From: JACMJL01 sp963791805
GTDB lineage: Bacteria; Bacillota; Clostridia; Clostridiales; Clostridiaceae
DNA length: 64,000 nt
NCBI GenBank assembly: GCA_963791805.1
Contig: CAWBTU010000003.1
Location: 124,001-188,000, forward strand
Direction: 5' to 3'
In this document: piece by piece, positions 1 through 8,628 of the stretch
How the letters are laid out: the number at the start of each line of letters is the position of its first letter
Numbering within the stretch: position 1 is the stretch's first letter
Notes under the pieces: generated by a model
What the model was told of the DNA's origin: nothing
What the model saw: only the letters and a program-made list of their open reading frames with translations
Databases searched by the model: none
Made by a program: the position numbers and the translations under genes

Positions 1-124
1 CACCGCGAGCCTTACTGGTCTTGCCAATATCCTTTTGCGCTCTCTGAGTTCCACTTTGAGATGCACTTTTATTTTTTTTCTCTTCAATAATTTTTTTCAT
101 CATTTCAATCGTTTTATCTGACAT
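1..124 (-). CDS. Small basic protein of unknown function, N-terminal part (cut by window edge)
   Basis: Only the first 41 codons are visible; the gene runs off the left edge. The ATG is preceded on the minus strand by a clean GGAGG at about 8 bases. The protein starts MSDKTIEMMKKIIEEKKNKS and continues with a Ser/Gln/Lys-rich stretch, so it is a charged N-terminal helix followed by a probably disordered basic segment. No enzyme motif is visible. It is divergent from the ABC exporter to its right. I do not recognise a function. Confidence 0.6.
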   Translation of the reverse strand, partial: MSDKTIEMMKKIIEEKKNKSASQSGTQRAQKDIGKTSKARG

Positions 125-332
125 ATTATTCCTCCTATCTATTGTCAAAATTTAATTGCTTAATTAGTTTCCACTCTTTATTTGTTATTATAACATATCT
201 TTGTGTTCATGCTTGAATAAAATGTGCAAAAATTGTAGAATATGCGAACTTCCTTGCATGTTTGAAAATTCTTAATTAGTATATACTTAAATAAATAAGC
301 ACTATGAATTTACTTTAGAAAGAAGGGGTAAT

Positions 333-1244
333 GTGGAAAATCAAGTATTACTCTTAGAAGGACTTCAGAAGTCTATTAAAGGAAAAGATATTATTAAAGG
401 TATCGGATTTGCAATAGGTGAAGGAGAGGTTCTTGGGTTTCTTGGTCCTAACGGAGCTGGTAAATCTACAACACTCCGAATGATTGTAGGTCTCTCAAAA
501 CCTACCTCGGGTAAAATTGAAATTTGTGGCTTTTCACTTTCAAGTAATTATGTTAAAGCAATGTCTCTAGTTGGAAGTATTATTGAAGGACCTGATTTAT
601 ACAACTATATGAGTGGAATGGATAACCTAAAAATGCTTGCTGATATGAGCATAGGTGTTTCAAAAAAGGATATTTCTGACGCTGTGGAACTTGTGGGTAT
701 GCAAAATAGAATAAATGACAAAGTTGGAACTTACTCACTAGGTATGAAACAAAGATTAGGTCTTGCTCAAGCTCTTATTCATCATCCTAAATTACTTGTT
801 TTAGACGAACCTACTAATGGATTAGATCCATCAGGAATAAATGAATTTAGGCAAATAATTAAATCCCTTGCATCAAAGGAAAAAGTATCTGTACTTATAT
901 CAAGTCACCTCATTTCTGAGGTTGAACTTATGTGTGATAAGGTGGCAATAATTAAGGAGGGTACTATACTAAAATGCTCACCAGTTTCAGAGCTTCTTAA
1001 TAGCCAAGAAGTTTTTTGGGTGTTAAGCGACAACGAAAAAGGATTAGAGGTTTTAAGTCACCTATGGGATATTCACGGATTAATTAAGAACAACAAAATA
1101 GAGGCCAATATTGATTTATCAAAGCTTACAGATATAAATGAATCTTTTTTAAGAGAAGGATTGAAATTGAAATTTGTGGACAATAAACATAAAACATTAG
1201 AAGATTTATTTCTAAATATTACCGAGGATACAAAAATCATTTAG
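333..1244 (+). CDS. ABC transporter ATP-binding protein, BcrA/lantibiotic-export type
   Basis: This is the nucleotide-binding subunit of an ABC-2 type exporter. Walker A is GPNGAGKST (about residues 38-46), the signature is YSLGMKQRLGLAQAL, and Walker B plus D-loop is LLVLDEPTNGLDPSG. The switch histidine lies in ISSHL. The C-terminal ~80 residues are the divergent extension usual in BcrA/CcmA-like subunits. The start is GTG, 7-8 bases after AAGGGG; an ATG two bases upstream is out of frame. The permease follows after 16 bases and an SGNH hydrolase after that, so the three form a probable operon. Family members export peptide antibiotics or lipids; the substrate is unknown. It is paralogous to the ATPase at 40440-41366. 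Confidence 0.93.
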   Translation: MENQVLLLEGLQKSIKGKDIIKGIGFAIGEGEVLGFLGPNGAGKSTTLRMIVGLSKPTSGKIEICGFSLSSNYVKAMSLVGSIIEGPDLYNYMSGMDNLKMLADMSIGVSKKDISDAVELVGMQNRINDKVGTYSLGMKQRLGLAQALIHHPKLLVLDEPTNGLDPSGINEFRQIIKSLASKEKVSVLISSHLISEVELMCDKVAIIKEGTILKCSPVSELLNSQEVFWVLSDNEKGLEVLSHLWDIHGLIKNNKIEANIDLSKLTDINESFLREGLKLKFVDNKHKTLEDLFLNITEDTKII

Positions 1245-1260
1245 AAGGGAGTCTGCTAAA

Positions 1261-2265
1261 TTGATAAAATTAGTACGAAATGAAGTTTTGAAGATGTTGT
1301 TAAAGAAGAAAATGATACTTATTACTGGAATTCTACTAGTTTTAATATTTCTTTTTGCATATGGTCAAAACTTTCAATATAAACATACAGTAAGCAAGTA
1401 TACAAAAACTACTGGTCAAACTCAAAGCGATGACTGGAAACCCCTAGTTAGGCAACAAATATCAGATTTAAAAAGCAAACTCAATAACACTACCATACCT
1501 GATTCAAGAAAAAACTCCATAAATATTCAAATAGAGCAATACCAATACTACCTAAATCATAACTTAAATCCAATTACACCAAGCGCTGGAAAGTTCTCAG
1601 TAAACTTCGCTCAGCAGTCTGTTTTTATGTTTCTTCCTCTTCTTATTACAATTCTTGCAGGAGATAGCGTTTCTGGTGAATTCTCTACAAAAACAATAAA
1701 AGTACTTTTAACTAGAGCTGTACCAAGATGGAAAATACTCTTAAGCAAATATTTAGCACTGCTAATTCTATTCTCAATAGTAGTATTGGAGACCATGATA
1801 CTATCAGTTGTTATTTCTGGAATAATGTTTAATAATTGGGGCTTTAACGAACCAGTTGCAACTGGCTTTAAAGCAATATCAGGCAAACTTGATGCTTCAG
1901 ATGTGGTCAGAGTATTCCAATGGCAATATATAATATTAGTGTATTCTCTAGATTGGTTTGTTTGTATGGCTGTGGGAACTATATCATTTATGGTTTCAGT
2001 ATTGGTAAAAAACACATCTACCTCAATGGGCATTATGATGGCATCCTTAATTGGAGGCGGTTTCTTACAATTTTTCTTATCAGATTGGGCACTTGTTAAA
2101 TATTTTTTCGTAAGCAATTTAAACCTGCCTCAATATCTTACAGGTTCTTACCAACCAATCAGTGGTATGACTTTTGCTTTCTCTACTATAATCCTATGTA
2201 TTTGGTCAATTGCTGCGTTAATTATCAGCTTCTACGTTTTTACTAAAAAAGATGTTCTAGTCTAA
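1261..2265 (+). CDS. ABC-2 type permease (BcrB-like)
   Basis: This is the membrane partner of the preceding ATPase. There is one TM at about residues 17-35, then a ~85-residue external loop, then about five further TM segments between residues 125 and 330, as in ABC-2/DUF2705-type permeases. A cytoplasmic stretch, GEFSTKTIKVLLTR, precedes the next helix; the same element occurs in the permease at 39497-40447, so the two modules are paralogous. The start is TTG, about 10 bases after AGAAGGGAG. The next gene starts 13 bases downstream. Substrate unknown. Confidence 0.88.
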   Translation: MIKLVRNEVLKMLLKKKMILITGILLVLIFLFAYGQNFQYKHTVSKYTKTTGQTQSDDWKPLVRQQISDLKSKLNNTTIPDSRKNSINIQIEQYQYYLNHNLNPITPSAGKFSVNFAQQSVFMFLPLLITILAGDSVSGEFSTKTIKVLLTRAVPRWKILLSKYLALLILFSIVVLETMILSVVISGIMFNNWGFNEPVATGFKAISGKLDASDVVRVFQWQYIILVYSLDWFVCMAVGTISFMVSVLVKNTSTSMGIMMASLIGGGFLQFFLSDWALVKYFFVSNLNLPQYLTGSYQPISGMTFAFSTIILCIWSIAALIISFYVFTKKDVLV

Positions 2266-2278
2266 AGGGGGTTGCGAT

Positions 2279-3076
2279 ATGTTCAAAAAAATAAGCTGGA
2301 ATATACTATTATTTATATCTGGATTAATTAGCTTAATATTTTTAGTAGGTTTTTGTTTCGCTTTTGCTATAACAACAAATTCGCCCTCAAAAAAATCCGA
2401 AGTAGCCCCAACTAAAAGTCAGAAGTCAGAAGTATCGAATTCTGCTTTTTATAATATTTTAGTCATGGGCGACTCACTGGCAAAAGGAACAGGAGACGAA
2501 AAAGGCAGAGGATTTGCAATAGACTTTTCTAATTCCTGGAGTGCTAAAACCCATAAAGAAATTAAGATTAACAACCTAGCTGTTAATGGTGATGTGTCTT
2601 CAGACTTACTCAAAATTATTGAACAGGAGCAAACACTATCTTACATAAAGAGTTCCAATATAATATTTCTTTCAATTGGAGGAAATGAAATTAATCGTTT
2701 AAGCAAAGACAATGTTTCTTTCCAAACCTCTAATATTAAGAGCATCGAAGATACCTATTTAAAAAATCTAAAGAATATCTTCAAAATAATTAGAACTCAA
2801 AATAGTAAATGTCTAATTATTTTTATTGGTCTATACAATCCTTTTGGTAATGCGATTACACCAGAAAAAATAAATTTCCTAAATGATTGGAATTATCAAA
2901 CTCAACAACTTATTTCTCTTGATTCCAGTTCTTTATTTATTCCAACCTATGATCTATTTAAATATAATATTGATAATTATCTTTCTATAGATAACTTCCA
3001 TCCTAATAGTTTAGGATATCAAGCCATCTCAGATAGGATAATTGATTCTTTAAAAAACTATGAAGTCACAAATTAG
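2279..3076 (+). CDS. Membrane-anchored SGNH/GDSL hydrolase
   Basis: A predicted extracytoplasmic esterase or lipase-like enzyme. An N-terminal hydrophobic segment (about residues 8-32) acts as a signal anchor, followed by a short Ser/Lys/Pro linker. Block I is VMGDSLAKGTG with the catalytic Ser. Block III is SIGGNEI, where the usual GGND has Glu in place of Asp. Block V is DNFHPNSLGY, giving the Asp-His pair. These are the marks of the TesA/YpmR group. SD AAAGGGGG precedes the ATG. It lies 13 bases after the ABC permease, so the exporter may handle a lipid or glycan that this enzyme trims; that link is inference only. Confidence 0.85.
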   Translation: MFKKISWNILLFISGLISLIFLVGFCFAFAITTNSPSKKSEVAPTKSQKSEVSNSAFYNILVMGDSLAKGTGDEKGRGFAIDFSNSWSAKTHKEIKINNLAVNGDVSSDLLKIIEQEQTLSYIKSSNIIFLSIGGNEINRLSKDNVSFQTSNIKSIEDTYLKNLKNIFKIIRTQNSKCLIIFIGLYNPFGNAITPEKINFLNDWNYQTQQLISLDSSSLFIPTYDLFKYNIDNYLSIDNFHPNSLGYQAISDRIIDSLKNYEVTN

Positions 3077-3140
3077 CTTTTAAAAAGCATGGGATTCTTG
3101 AATAATCTGATATAATGAGTTATAAAAACAAGCATTAAGC

Positions 3141-3686
3141 TTATCTTTCTAACTCATTATCCTTAAAAACTCCTATTTGCACTTCTCCTGAGGCTGTTAC
3201 GTTAATAGCCTTACCTTGTCTTAAATCATTTTCCCATTGTCCAGTGTACTTTTCTCCATCTACTCTGGTATGAATACCTTCGCCATGTCTTAAATCCTGC
3301 TTCCATTCGCCTACATAAAATTCTCCATCGCTCCAAGTATATATACCCTGTCCATTTTTTTCTCCATTTTCCCAATTACCAACATAGCTTTCTCCATCTG
3401 GCCAAGTATAAATACCATACCCATTTTTCTCGTCTGATGCCCACTGGCCAATATATTTTTCTCCACTTACCCAAGTATGAATACCATATCCATGCATTTT
3501 ATTATTTTTCCATTGTCCTTCATAGCGGCTACCATCTGCATATAAATATATACCCTGTCCATGCATCATCCCATCTTTTCTTTCTCCTTCATAAACTCCT
3601 CCATGGATGTGCTCTTTAGGTGCATTAATAGTAGTAATTATTTTTATTTTATCTAAATTTTCTTGCTTTATGCTTAGTTTTTTCAT
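3141..3686 (-). CDS. MORN-repeat protein
   Basis: A cytosolic-looking protein of 181 aa made of at least six tandem 23-residue MORN repeats, each of the form YxGxWxxxxxxGxGIYTWxDGE, from about residue 30 to the end. The N-terminal ~30 residues are Lys-rich. MORN repeats mediate lipid or protein contacts and no catalytic motif is present. I chose the ATG six codons inside the longest frame because it has AAGGGAG at a good distance; the upstream ATG has no ribosome-binding site. The repeat units also show as ~69-bp direct repeats in the DNA. Role unknown. Confidence 0.88.
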   Translation of the reverse strand: MKKLSIKQENLDKIKIITTINAPKEHIHGGVYEGERKDGMMHGQGIYLYADGSRYEGQWKNNKMHGYGIHTWVSGEKYIGQWASDEKNGYGIYTWPDGESYVGNWENGEKNGQGIYTWSDGEFYVGEWKQDLRHGEGIHTRVDGEKYTGQWENDLRQGKAINVTASGEVQIGVFKDNELER

Positions 3687-3821
3687 TTTGATCTCCCTTA
3701 TCATTTATTAAGATATTTTTATATTTTATTTTCTTCACATTTGTATTATAACATTGTTGTTAGGGTCTTTAGAAGTACTATTAAATTACGATAATTAAAG
3801 TAAGAAAGGAAGTGACAAATC

Positions 3822-4079
3822 ATGAAAGAAGTAGCATTTAGAAGTATTTTCCCCGGAAACAATATTCCTATAATTCCAGTTTCAGTAACTACACCAACTT
3901 TAATAGAAAAACTCTCTGTAGAAATATCATCTGTGATAAAAAATGTAGATTCTGCTAAGTTCACAGATAAAATAAAAGAGCTAGAATTCAAAATTTTAGT
4001 AAAAGAGGATCCCGTGAATGCTCTTCTTCAAGAGCTTAAAGAAGTTAGCGATGCTAATAAAAAAGGTATGAACTCATAG
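3822..4079 (+). CDS. Small conserved-looking hypothetical protein (85 aa)
   Basis: The ATG follows AAGGAAGTGACAAATC, a good ribosome-binding site. The protein starts MKEVAFRSIFPGNNIPI and is soluble and mixed-charge, with a likely helical C-terminal half ending in a Lys-rich tail. A U-tailed hairpin follows about 50 bases later, so the gene appears to be a single transcription unit. No known domain is recognised. The overlapping reverse-strand frame has no ribosome-binding site. Confidence 0.6.
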   Translation: MKEVAFRSIFPGNNIPIIPVSVTTPTLIEKLSVEISSVIKNVDSAKFTDKIKELEFKILVKEDPVNALLQELKEVSDANKKGMNS

Positions 4080-4127
4080 AAAATTGTCTTTGAGTCTAAA
4101 GATATAATATCACGTATAACCTCAATG

Positions 4128-4168
4128 CAACATATGTGTCTACAAGTTACATATATGTTGTATTTTTT
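4128..4168 (+). terminator. Intrinsic terminator after the 85-aa gene
   Basis: CAACATATGTGT pairs with ACATATATGTTG (one mismatch) around a 9-base loop, followed at once by TATTTTTTT. It is correctly placed for the plus-strand gene that ends at 4079. Confidence 0.6.
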
Positions 4169-4605
4169 TGTATTTATTAATTATTTCCTAGGTTTATCCT
4201 TTTACTCCTAGCTCAATAGTATATATTCATTAGAAAATAGTTAATTATTAACTGAGTATTTATCAGACATAGATTAGTGTAAATTTTATTTCTCCAAAAA
4301 ATAAAAAAAACTTGGTCTCTCCAAGTTCTCTTTATATATAAATAAGGGGGTCTTATCTTCTACACTCTTATCTTATCTCTTATTTGTGACAAGCACATAT
4401 CAACTTTGAAAACTATTTGTGAACAAATTCATTATTATCACTTTAAACTGATAAAACAATATTTATTAGTTATGGCAATTTTCCATCCTTTTGTGGAACT
4501 TGAAAAATATAAAAAGTAATACATATATATTTTTTTACGCATTATAGACTAATATATTTATTTATAATACTATTAATATAAATAGCTAGAATGGAGGTGT
4601 TTTAA
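4169..4605. other. Long AT-rich intergenic region upstream of tag
   Basis: No open frame with a convincing ribosome-binding site longer than about 12 codons. It holds a minus-strand terminator-like hairpin (4295-4327) that no annotated minus-strand gene explains. It also presumably holds the tag promoter; a TATAAT lies about 45 bases before the tag start, but without a good -35. Confidence 0.4.
4295..4327 (-). terminator. Orphan minus-strand terminator-like hairpin
   Basis: Read on the minus strand, AACTTGG-AGAGA-CCAAGTT (7 bp perfect) runs straight into TTTTTTTTATTTTTT. On the plus strand there is no U-run after the stem. The nearest minus-strand gene upstream is map, whose 3' end faces the tag gene, so this may end a small unannotated RNA starting within 4330-4600. 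Confidence 0.45.
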
Positions 4606-5169
4606 ATGAATAGATGTCCATGGCCAGGCAAAGATGAATTATACATTAAATACCATGATGAGGAATGGGGTGTTCCTGTTCATGATGATAAAAAGCATTT
4701 TGAATTTTTAGTGTTAGAATCTGCTCAAGCAGGTTTAAGTTGGCTAACTATACTTAGAAAAAGAGAAAATTACAGAAAACTATATGATGATTTTGATGTA
4801 CTTAAGGTTTCTGAGTACTCAGAAGACAAAATAAATGATTTAATGCAAAATCCAGGTATTGTAAGAAACAAGAAGAAAATAGAAGCTTCAATAAATAACG
4901 CAAAATTATTTATTGAAATCCAGAAAGAATTTGGCAGCTTCGATAATTATATTTGGGGATTTGTTGATAATAAGCCAATACAAAATTCCTTTGATGATAT
5001 TTCTATGGTGCCTGCTACCTCAGAGCTATCTGATAGAGTGAGTAAAGATTTGAAAAACAGAGGTTTCAAATTTTTAGGTACTACTATTGTCTACGCCCAC
5101 CTTCAAGCTACTGGTATTATTAATGACCATTTAATAAGTTGTTTTAGAAATAAAGAAGTGAAGAAATAG
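4606..5169 (+). CDS. tag: DNA-3-methyladenine glycosylase I
   Basis: Base-excision repair enzyme that removes 3-methyladenine from alkylated DNA. At 187 aa it matches the family length. The HhH-superfamily zinc site is intact and falls at the E. coli Tag positions: C4, H17, H175 and C179; the conserved Glu is E38. Typical strings are CPWPGKDELYIKYHDEEWG and LESAQAGLSWLTIL. SD GGAGGTG precedes the ATG. It is convergent with the methionine aminopeptidase gene, with only one base between the stop codons, so neither has its own terminator in between. Confidence 0.97.
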   Translation: MNRCPWPGKDELYIKYHDEEWGVPVHDDKKHFEFLVLESAQAGLSWLTILRKRENYRKLYDDFDVLKVSEYSEDKINDLMQNPGIVRNKKKIEASINNAKLFIEIQKEFGSFDNYIWGFVDNKPIQNSFDDISMVPATSELSDRVSKDLKNRGFKFLGTTIVYAHLQATGIINDHLISCFRNKEVKK

Positions 5170-5170
5170 C

Positions 5171-6043
5171 CTAAACTATTATCTCCACTCCTTCTTCTGT
5201 AACTAAAATTGTATGTTCCCATTGAGCTGATAAAGAACCATCTTTTGTAACTACCGTCCAATCATCCTCAAGTACTTCACATGCATATCCACCAACATTT
5301 ATCATTGGTTCAATAGTAAATGTCATTCCAGGCACAAGTAACATTCCTTTGCCTTTACGCGCAAAATGATCTACATGGGGATCCTCGTGAAAATCCACGC
5401 CAACTCCATGACCACCTAAATCTCTAACAATAGAGTAGCCCTGTTCATTACAATATTCTTCTATTGCAACTCCAATAGCATGAAGTCCGCCAAAGGGTTT
5501 AACTGCTTCTATGCCTAACCTCAAGCTTTCCTTTGCCGCTTCCACAAGCTTAGTTGCCTCCTCAGTAGCCTCTCCGATAATATACATTCTGCTTGCATCT
5601 GAATAATAACCATCTAATATTGTAGTTACATCCACATTAATAATATCTCCATCTTTTAGAATAGTATCATCCGGTATTCCATGACAAATAACATTATTTA
5701 TTGATGTACAAACGCTTTTAGGAAATCCTTGATAATTTAATGGTGCTGCAATACCACCATTCTCAGTTGTAAAATCACTAACCCATTTATTGATTTCATT
5801 TGTAGTTATTCCTGCACAAATTTTTTCTCCCACCATATCAAGTATTCTGCAAGTAAGCTTACCGCTATTCCTAATACCTTCAATCTGTTCAGGGGTTTTT
5901 ATGATACTAAAAGGAGGGATTACATATCCCTGTTCTTCATATTTATATAGTTTATTATCCTCTTCTATGTGGCACTTTTTGTACTTTTTTCCACTTCCAC
6001 ACCAACATTCATCATTTCTATTTGGTCTTTTCACAATAGACAT
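5171..6043 (-). CDS. map: Methionine aminopeptidase with N-terminal SEC-C zinc motif
   Basis: Removes the initiator Met from nascent proteins. The SEC-C motif NDECWCGSGKKYKKCH (near residues 10-25) is followed by the pita-bread M24 domain. Metal ligands are visible in NVDVTTILDGYYSDAS (two Asp), GHGVGVDFHEDPH (His), FTIEPMI (Glu) and QWEHTILV (Glu). SEC-C-bearing MAPs are known in clostridia and bacilli. The start is unsettled: the ATG chosen has GGAG directly abutting it, the TTG two codons earlier has none, and a GTG three codons later (base 6034) has GGAG at the ideal 9 bases. Confidence 0.95.
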   Translation of the reverse strand: MSIVKRPNRNDECWCGSGKKYKKCHIEEDNKLYKYEEQGYVIPPFSIIKTPEQIEGIRNSGKLTCRILDMVGEKICAGITTNEINKWVSDFTTENGGIAAPLNYQGFPKSVCTSINNVICHGIPDDTILKDGDIINVDVTTILDGYYSDASRMYIIGEATEEATKLVEAAKESLRLGIEAVKPFGGLHAIGVAIEEYCNEQGYSIVRDLGGHGVGVDFHEDPHVDHFARKGKGMLLVPGMTFTIEPMINVGGYACEVLEDDWTVVTKDGSLSAQWEHTILVTEEGVEIIV

Positions 6044-6171
6044 CTCCAATCTATTTATTTTTTTCTGTTAAATTATTATACCATAGTAAAAAGTCACAAT
6101 AAATATTTATTAAATTATTACAAAACATCCGAACATTCTTCACAAAAATACATATATAATACGCAATTACA

Positions 6172-6200
6172 TTGACATATTCATAATTTATCTTTAAAAT
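6172..6200 (+). promoter_or_regulatory. Sigma-A type promoter for the PRPP synthetase gene
   Basis: TTGACA, 17-base spacer, TAAAAT. It lies about 50 bases before the start codon of the PRPP synthetase gene, leaving a short leader with no obvious riboswitch. Confidence 0.6.
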
Positions 6201-6250
6201 TAATTTGTAATGTAAAAAATTTTCTATAGTAATAAAGGAGCAGTGGACTG

Positions 6251-7390
6251 ATGAATTCCTATTCAACTAAAAGAATTCCCTTTGGACAATTAGGCGTAAT
6301 TGCATTAGAAAGTTGTGCTGATTTAGGGAATAATATTAATTATCATTTAATGCAAAAAAAAGAACAGCCTATAAACGATGAATGTAATGAAGATACCTAT
6401 TTAATACCTGTACAAGAAGTAAGGTTCTCAAACGGAGAAGGGAAAATCAAATTAGAAGATACTGCAAGAGGAAAAGATATATATATTCTATGTGACGTCA
6501 GCAATTATAGTTGCACTTATGATATGTATGGCTTTAAGAACCACAAAGGACCAGATGAACATTTTCAGGATATAAAAAGAGTATTATCTGCTATTAGTGG
6601 TAAAGCTAGAAGAATTACAGTTATAATGCCTCTTCTCTATGCAAGCAGACAGCATAGAAGAAAAGGAAGAGAATCTTTAGACTGTGCCATAGCCTTGCAA
6701 GAGTTAGAAAGACTAGGAGTTCAGAATATAATTACATTTGATGTACATGATCCAAACGTTCAAAATGCTATCCCTCTGATTTCCTTTGACAATATATATC
6801 CAACATACGAGATTATTAAAGCATTTATAGAAAATGAAAAAGAACTAATTCTAGACAAGTCTAAAATGCTAGTGGTTAGTCCTGATACAGGTGCTATGGA
6901 TAGAGCAATATACTATGCTGGCATATTAGGATTAGATGTCGGGCTTTTTTATAAAAGACGTGATCACTCTAGGATTGTAAAAGGTACAAATCCAATTGTC
7001 CAACATGAATATATCGGTAGAGATATTGAAGGACAAGACGTTCTTATTATCGACGATATGATTGCAACTGGCGAATCAATATTTGATATTGCAAAAGAAC
7101 TTAAAGTTCGTAAAGCTAAAAACATATATATTGCAGCAACTTTTGCACTTTTTACTGATGGCATAGAAAAGTTTGATGCATATTATAAGAGTGGTTTGTT
7201 CAAGAAAATCTACTCTACAAATTTAGCATATGTTCCTGAAGTAGCAAAATCAGCCGAATGGTTTCATCCCGTTGATATGTCCTGTTTCATAGCAAACTTA
7301 ATTGATAATTTAAACAATGACGAATCAATTAGTCCATTGTTAGCCCAAAAAGAGGGCATTGAGTTACTTTTAAAAGAGTTTAATTTATAA
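6251..7390 (+). CDS. Ribose-phosphate pyrophosphokinase (divergent long form)
   Basis: Makes PRPP from ribose-5-phosphate and ATP. The PRPP-binding loop is VLIIDDMIATGESI and the flexible-loop region is SRQHRRKGRES. DVHDPN corresponds to the DLHA region of standard Prs. At 379 aa it is ~60 residues longer than the housekeeping enzyme, with an N-terminal extension and insertions. It therefore belongs to a second clostridial Prs lineage and may not be the only Prs of the cell. SD AAAGGAG precedes the ATG. The next gene, a 48-aa membrane protein, lies 47 bases on, before a strong terminator. Confidence 0.85.
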   Translation: MNSYSTKRIPFGQLGVIALESCADLGNNINYHLMQKKEQPINDECNEDTYLIPVQEVRFSNGEGKIKLEDTARGKDIYILCDVSNYSCTYDMYGFKNHKGPDEHFQDIKRVLSAISGKARRITVIMPLLYASRQHRRKGRESLDCAIALQELERLGVQNIITFDVHDPNVQNAIPLISFDNIYPTYEIIKAFIENEKELILDKSKMLVVSPDTGAMDRAIYYAGILGLDVGLFYKRRDHSRIVKGTNPIVQHEYIGRDIEGQDVLIIDDMIATGESIFDIAKELKVRKAKNIYIAATFALFTDGIEKFDAYYKSGLFKKIYSTNLAYVPEVAKSAEWFHPVDMSCFIANLIDNLNNDESISPLLAQKEGIELLLKEFNL

Positions 7391-7437
7391 TATTAAAATT
7401 GTTCAGTTAGATTAACAAATGAAAGCGAGGAATTGAA

Positions 7438-7584
7438 ATGAAGCTTCTACGTTTAATAGGCGGAATTGTAGTGTTTTTTTGGCTTTTAGGATTACTTCTT
7501 CATTTTGCTGGAAAACTAATTAATTTATTACTTGTCGTAGCCGTTATAGTCTTTTTATATGATTTCTTTTTTAATAGAAAATAA
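7438..7584 (+). CDS. Small membrane protein, lmo0937/DUF5670-like (48 aa)
   Basis: MKLLRLIGGIVVFFWLLGLL starts a 48-residue protein with two hydrophobic segments joined by HFAGKLINL and ending FFFNRK. This is the pattern of the lmo0937-type membrane peptides common in Firmicutes, whose function is unknown. SD GCGAGGA lies 6 bases before the ATG. It sits between prs and a strong terminator, so it may be co-transcribed with prs. Confidence 0.8.
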   Translation: MKLLRLIGGIVVFFWLLGLLLHFAGKLINLLLVVAVIVFLYDFFFNRK

Positions 7585-7587
7585 CAA

Positions 7588-7622
7588 GGGGGAAAGCCGG
7601 ATAGGCTTTCCCTTATTTTTTC
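7588..7622 (+). terminator. Intrinsic terminator after the prs/48-aa unit
   Basis: GGGAAAGCC pairs perfectly with GGCTTTCCC over a 5-base loop, followed by TTATTTTTT. The strongest G+C stem of this part of the window. Confidence 0.92.
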
Positions 7623-7652
7623 TATATTTATTATTCATAAGGAAGTGTTTTG

Positions 7653-8591
7653 ATGTCTAATCTACCAAAAAAACAATACTTGTATACCTCAAATTATTCT
7701 GAGGATGAAGAATCCTTAAGCAAAATGGAAATAAAATATCTGTTTAATATATATCCCCATCAAAAGTATTTTTTTTCTGATATTCATGTAGATCCTTCAA
7801 GAAGTCCGTTTATTAAAAAATGTATAGATATTATCTACACTGGCGACTCTATGCAATGCATTCTTGATAAAATCCAATCTGATAAATTGTTCGGATTAAA
7901 TTACAAGGTTGTTTATGTAGATAATACTATTGAAGAAATGGGCTTTCACCAAAGAAGGAATATAGAACGTGCAATTGGCCTATGCATATTAGGCGAAGCT
8001 GATTTCAAGAATCCTCAAACCACATATGGTATAACAAACCTAGAAAATCAATGGATCTTTGGTAAGTGCGAGTCAAATACATCTGATTGGCTATCACATA
8101 ATAAAAAACCATTTTCATATTGCAATGCCCTTAAAGTTAATGTTTCAAGAGCTCTAGTTAATATAGCCGTGGGAAACAATTTAATTTCAAAGGTCATAGA
8201 CCCATGCTGTGGTATAGGAACTGTTTTAATTGAAGCTCTTTCTTTAGGTATCGATATTAAAGGGTATGAACTAAATCCCTATATTGGTGAAAATGCTAAA
8301 AAAAATCTCAAGTTCTTCGGATATACTGATATTGTGACAGTTGATAATATGACTAATATAAAAGATAAATTTGATGTAGCAATAGTTGACCTTCCATATG
8401 GTCTATCCACACAAATTTCTACTGAAGATCAGTTAGCTATTATATTGGGAACCAGAAAAATAGCTAATAAAATGGTTCTTATTACTTTAGAAGATATGGA
8501 GCGAGAAGTTCTTTCTGCTGGATTCAATATTGAGGACAGATGTACCATATCTAAAGGAACCTTTAAAAGGCATATTTTCATATGCCTATAA
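7653..8591 (+). CDS. UPF0020/Trm11-type SAM-dependent methyltransferase
   Basis: A predicted RNA (possibly tRNA or rRNA) N-methyltransferase. The SAM-binding motif I is DPCCGIGTVLIEA (about residues 185-197), followed by an acidic YELNP. Motif IV is DLPYG, the N/D-P-P-Y catalytic site of amino-methyltransferases, here with Leu in place of the first Pro. The N-terminal ~150 residues hold a substrate domain without a clear THUMP signature. The ATG one codon inside the longest frame fits GGAAG at 7 bases. Convergent with the reductase gene downstream. Exact target base unknown. Confidence 0.75.
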   Translation: MSNLPKKQYLYTSNYSEDEESLSKMEIKYLFNIYPHQKYFFSDIHVDPSRSPFIKKCIDIIYTGDSMQCILDKIQSDKLFGLNYKVVYVDNTIEEMGFHQRRNIERAIGLCILGEADFKNPQTTYGITNLENQWIFGKCESNTSDWLSHNKKPFSYCNALKVNVSRALVNIAVGNNLISKVIDPCCGIGTVLIEALSLGIDIKGYELNPYIGENAKKNLKFFGYTDIVTVDNMTNIKDKFDVAIVDLPYGLSTQISTEDQLAIILGTRKIANKMVLITLEDMEREVLSAGFNIEDRCTISKGTFKRHIFICL

Positions 8592-8628
8592 AGTTTATTT
8601 TCTATAGCTAATTCTTTCAATACTAAGC

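Noticed and set aside
1611..2117. 168-codon minus-strand open frame
   Set aside because: Antisense to the first ABC permease, no ribosome-binding site, no recognisable protein.
3141..3686. Regular ~69-base direct repeats that might be taken for a tandem-repeat or CRISPR-like array
   Set aside because: Repeats are contiguous, diverged at third positions and encode MORN units in one open frame; no spacers.
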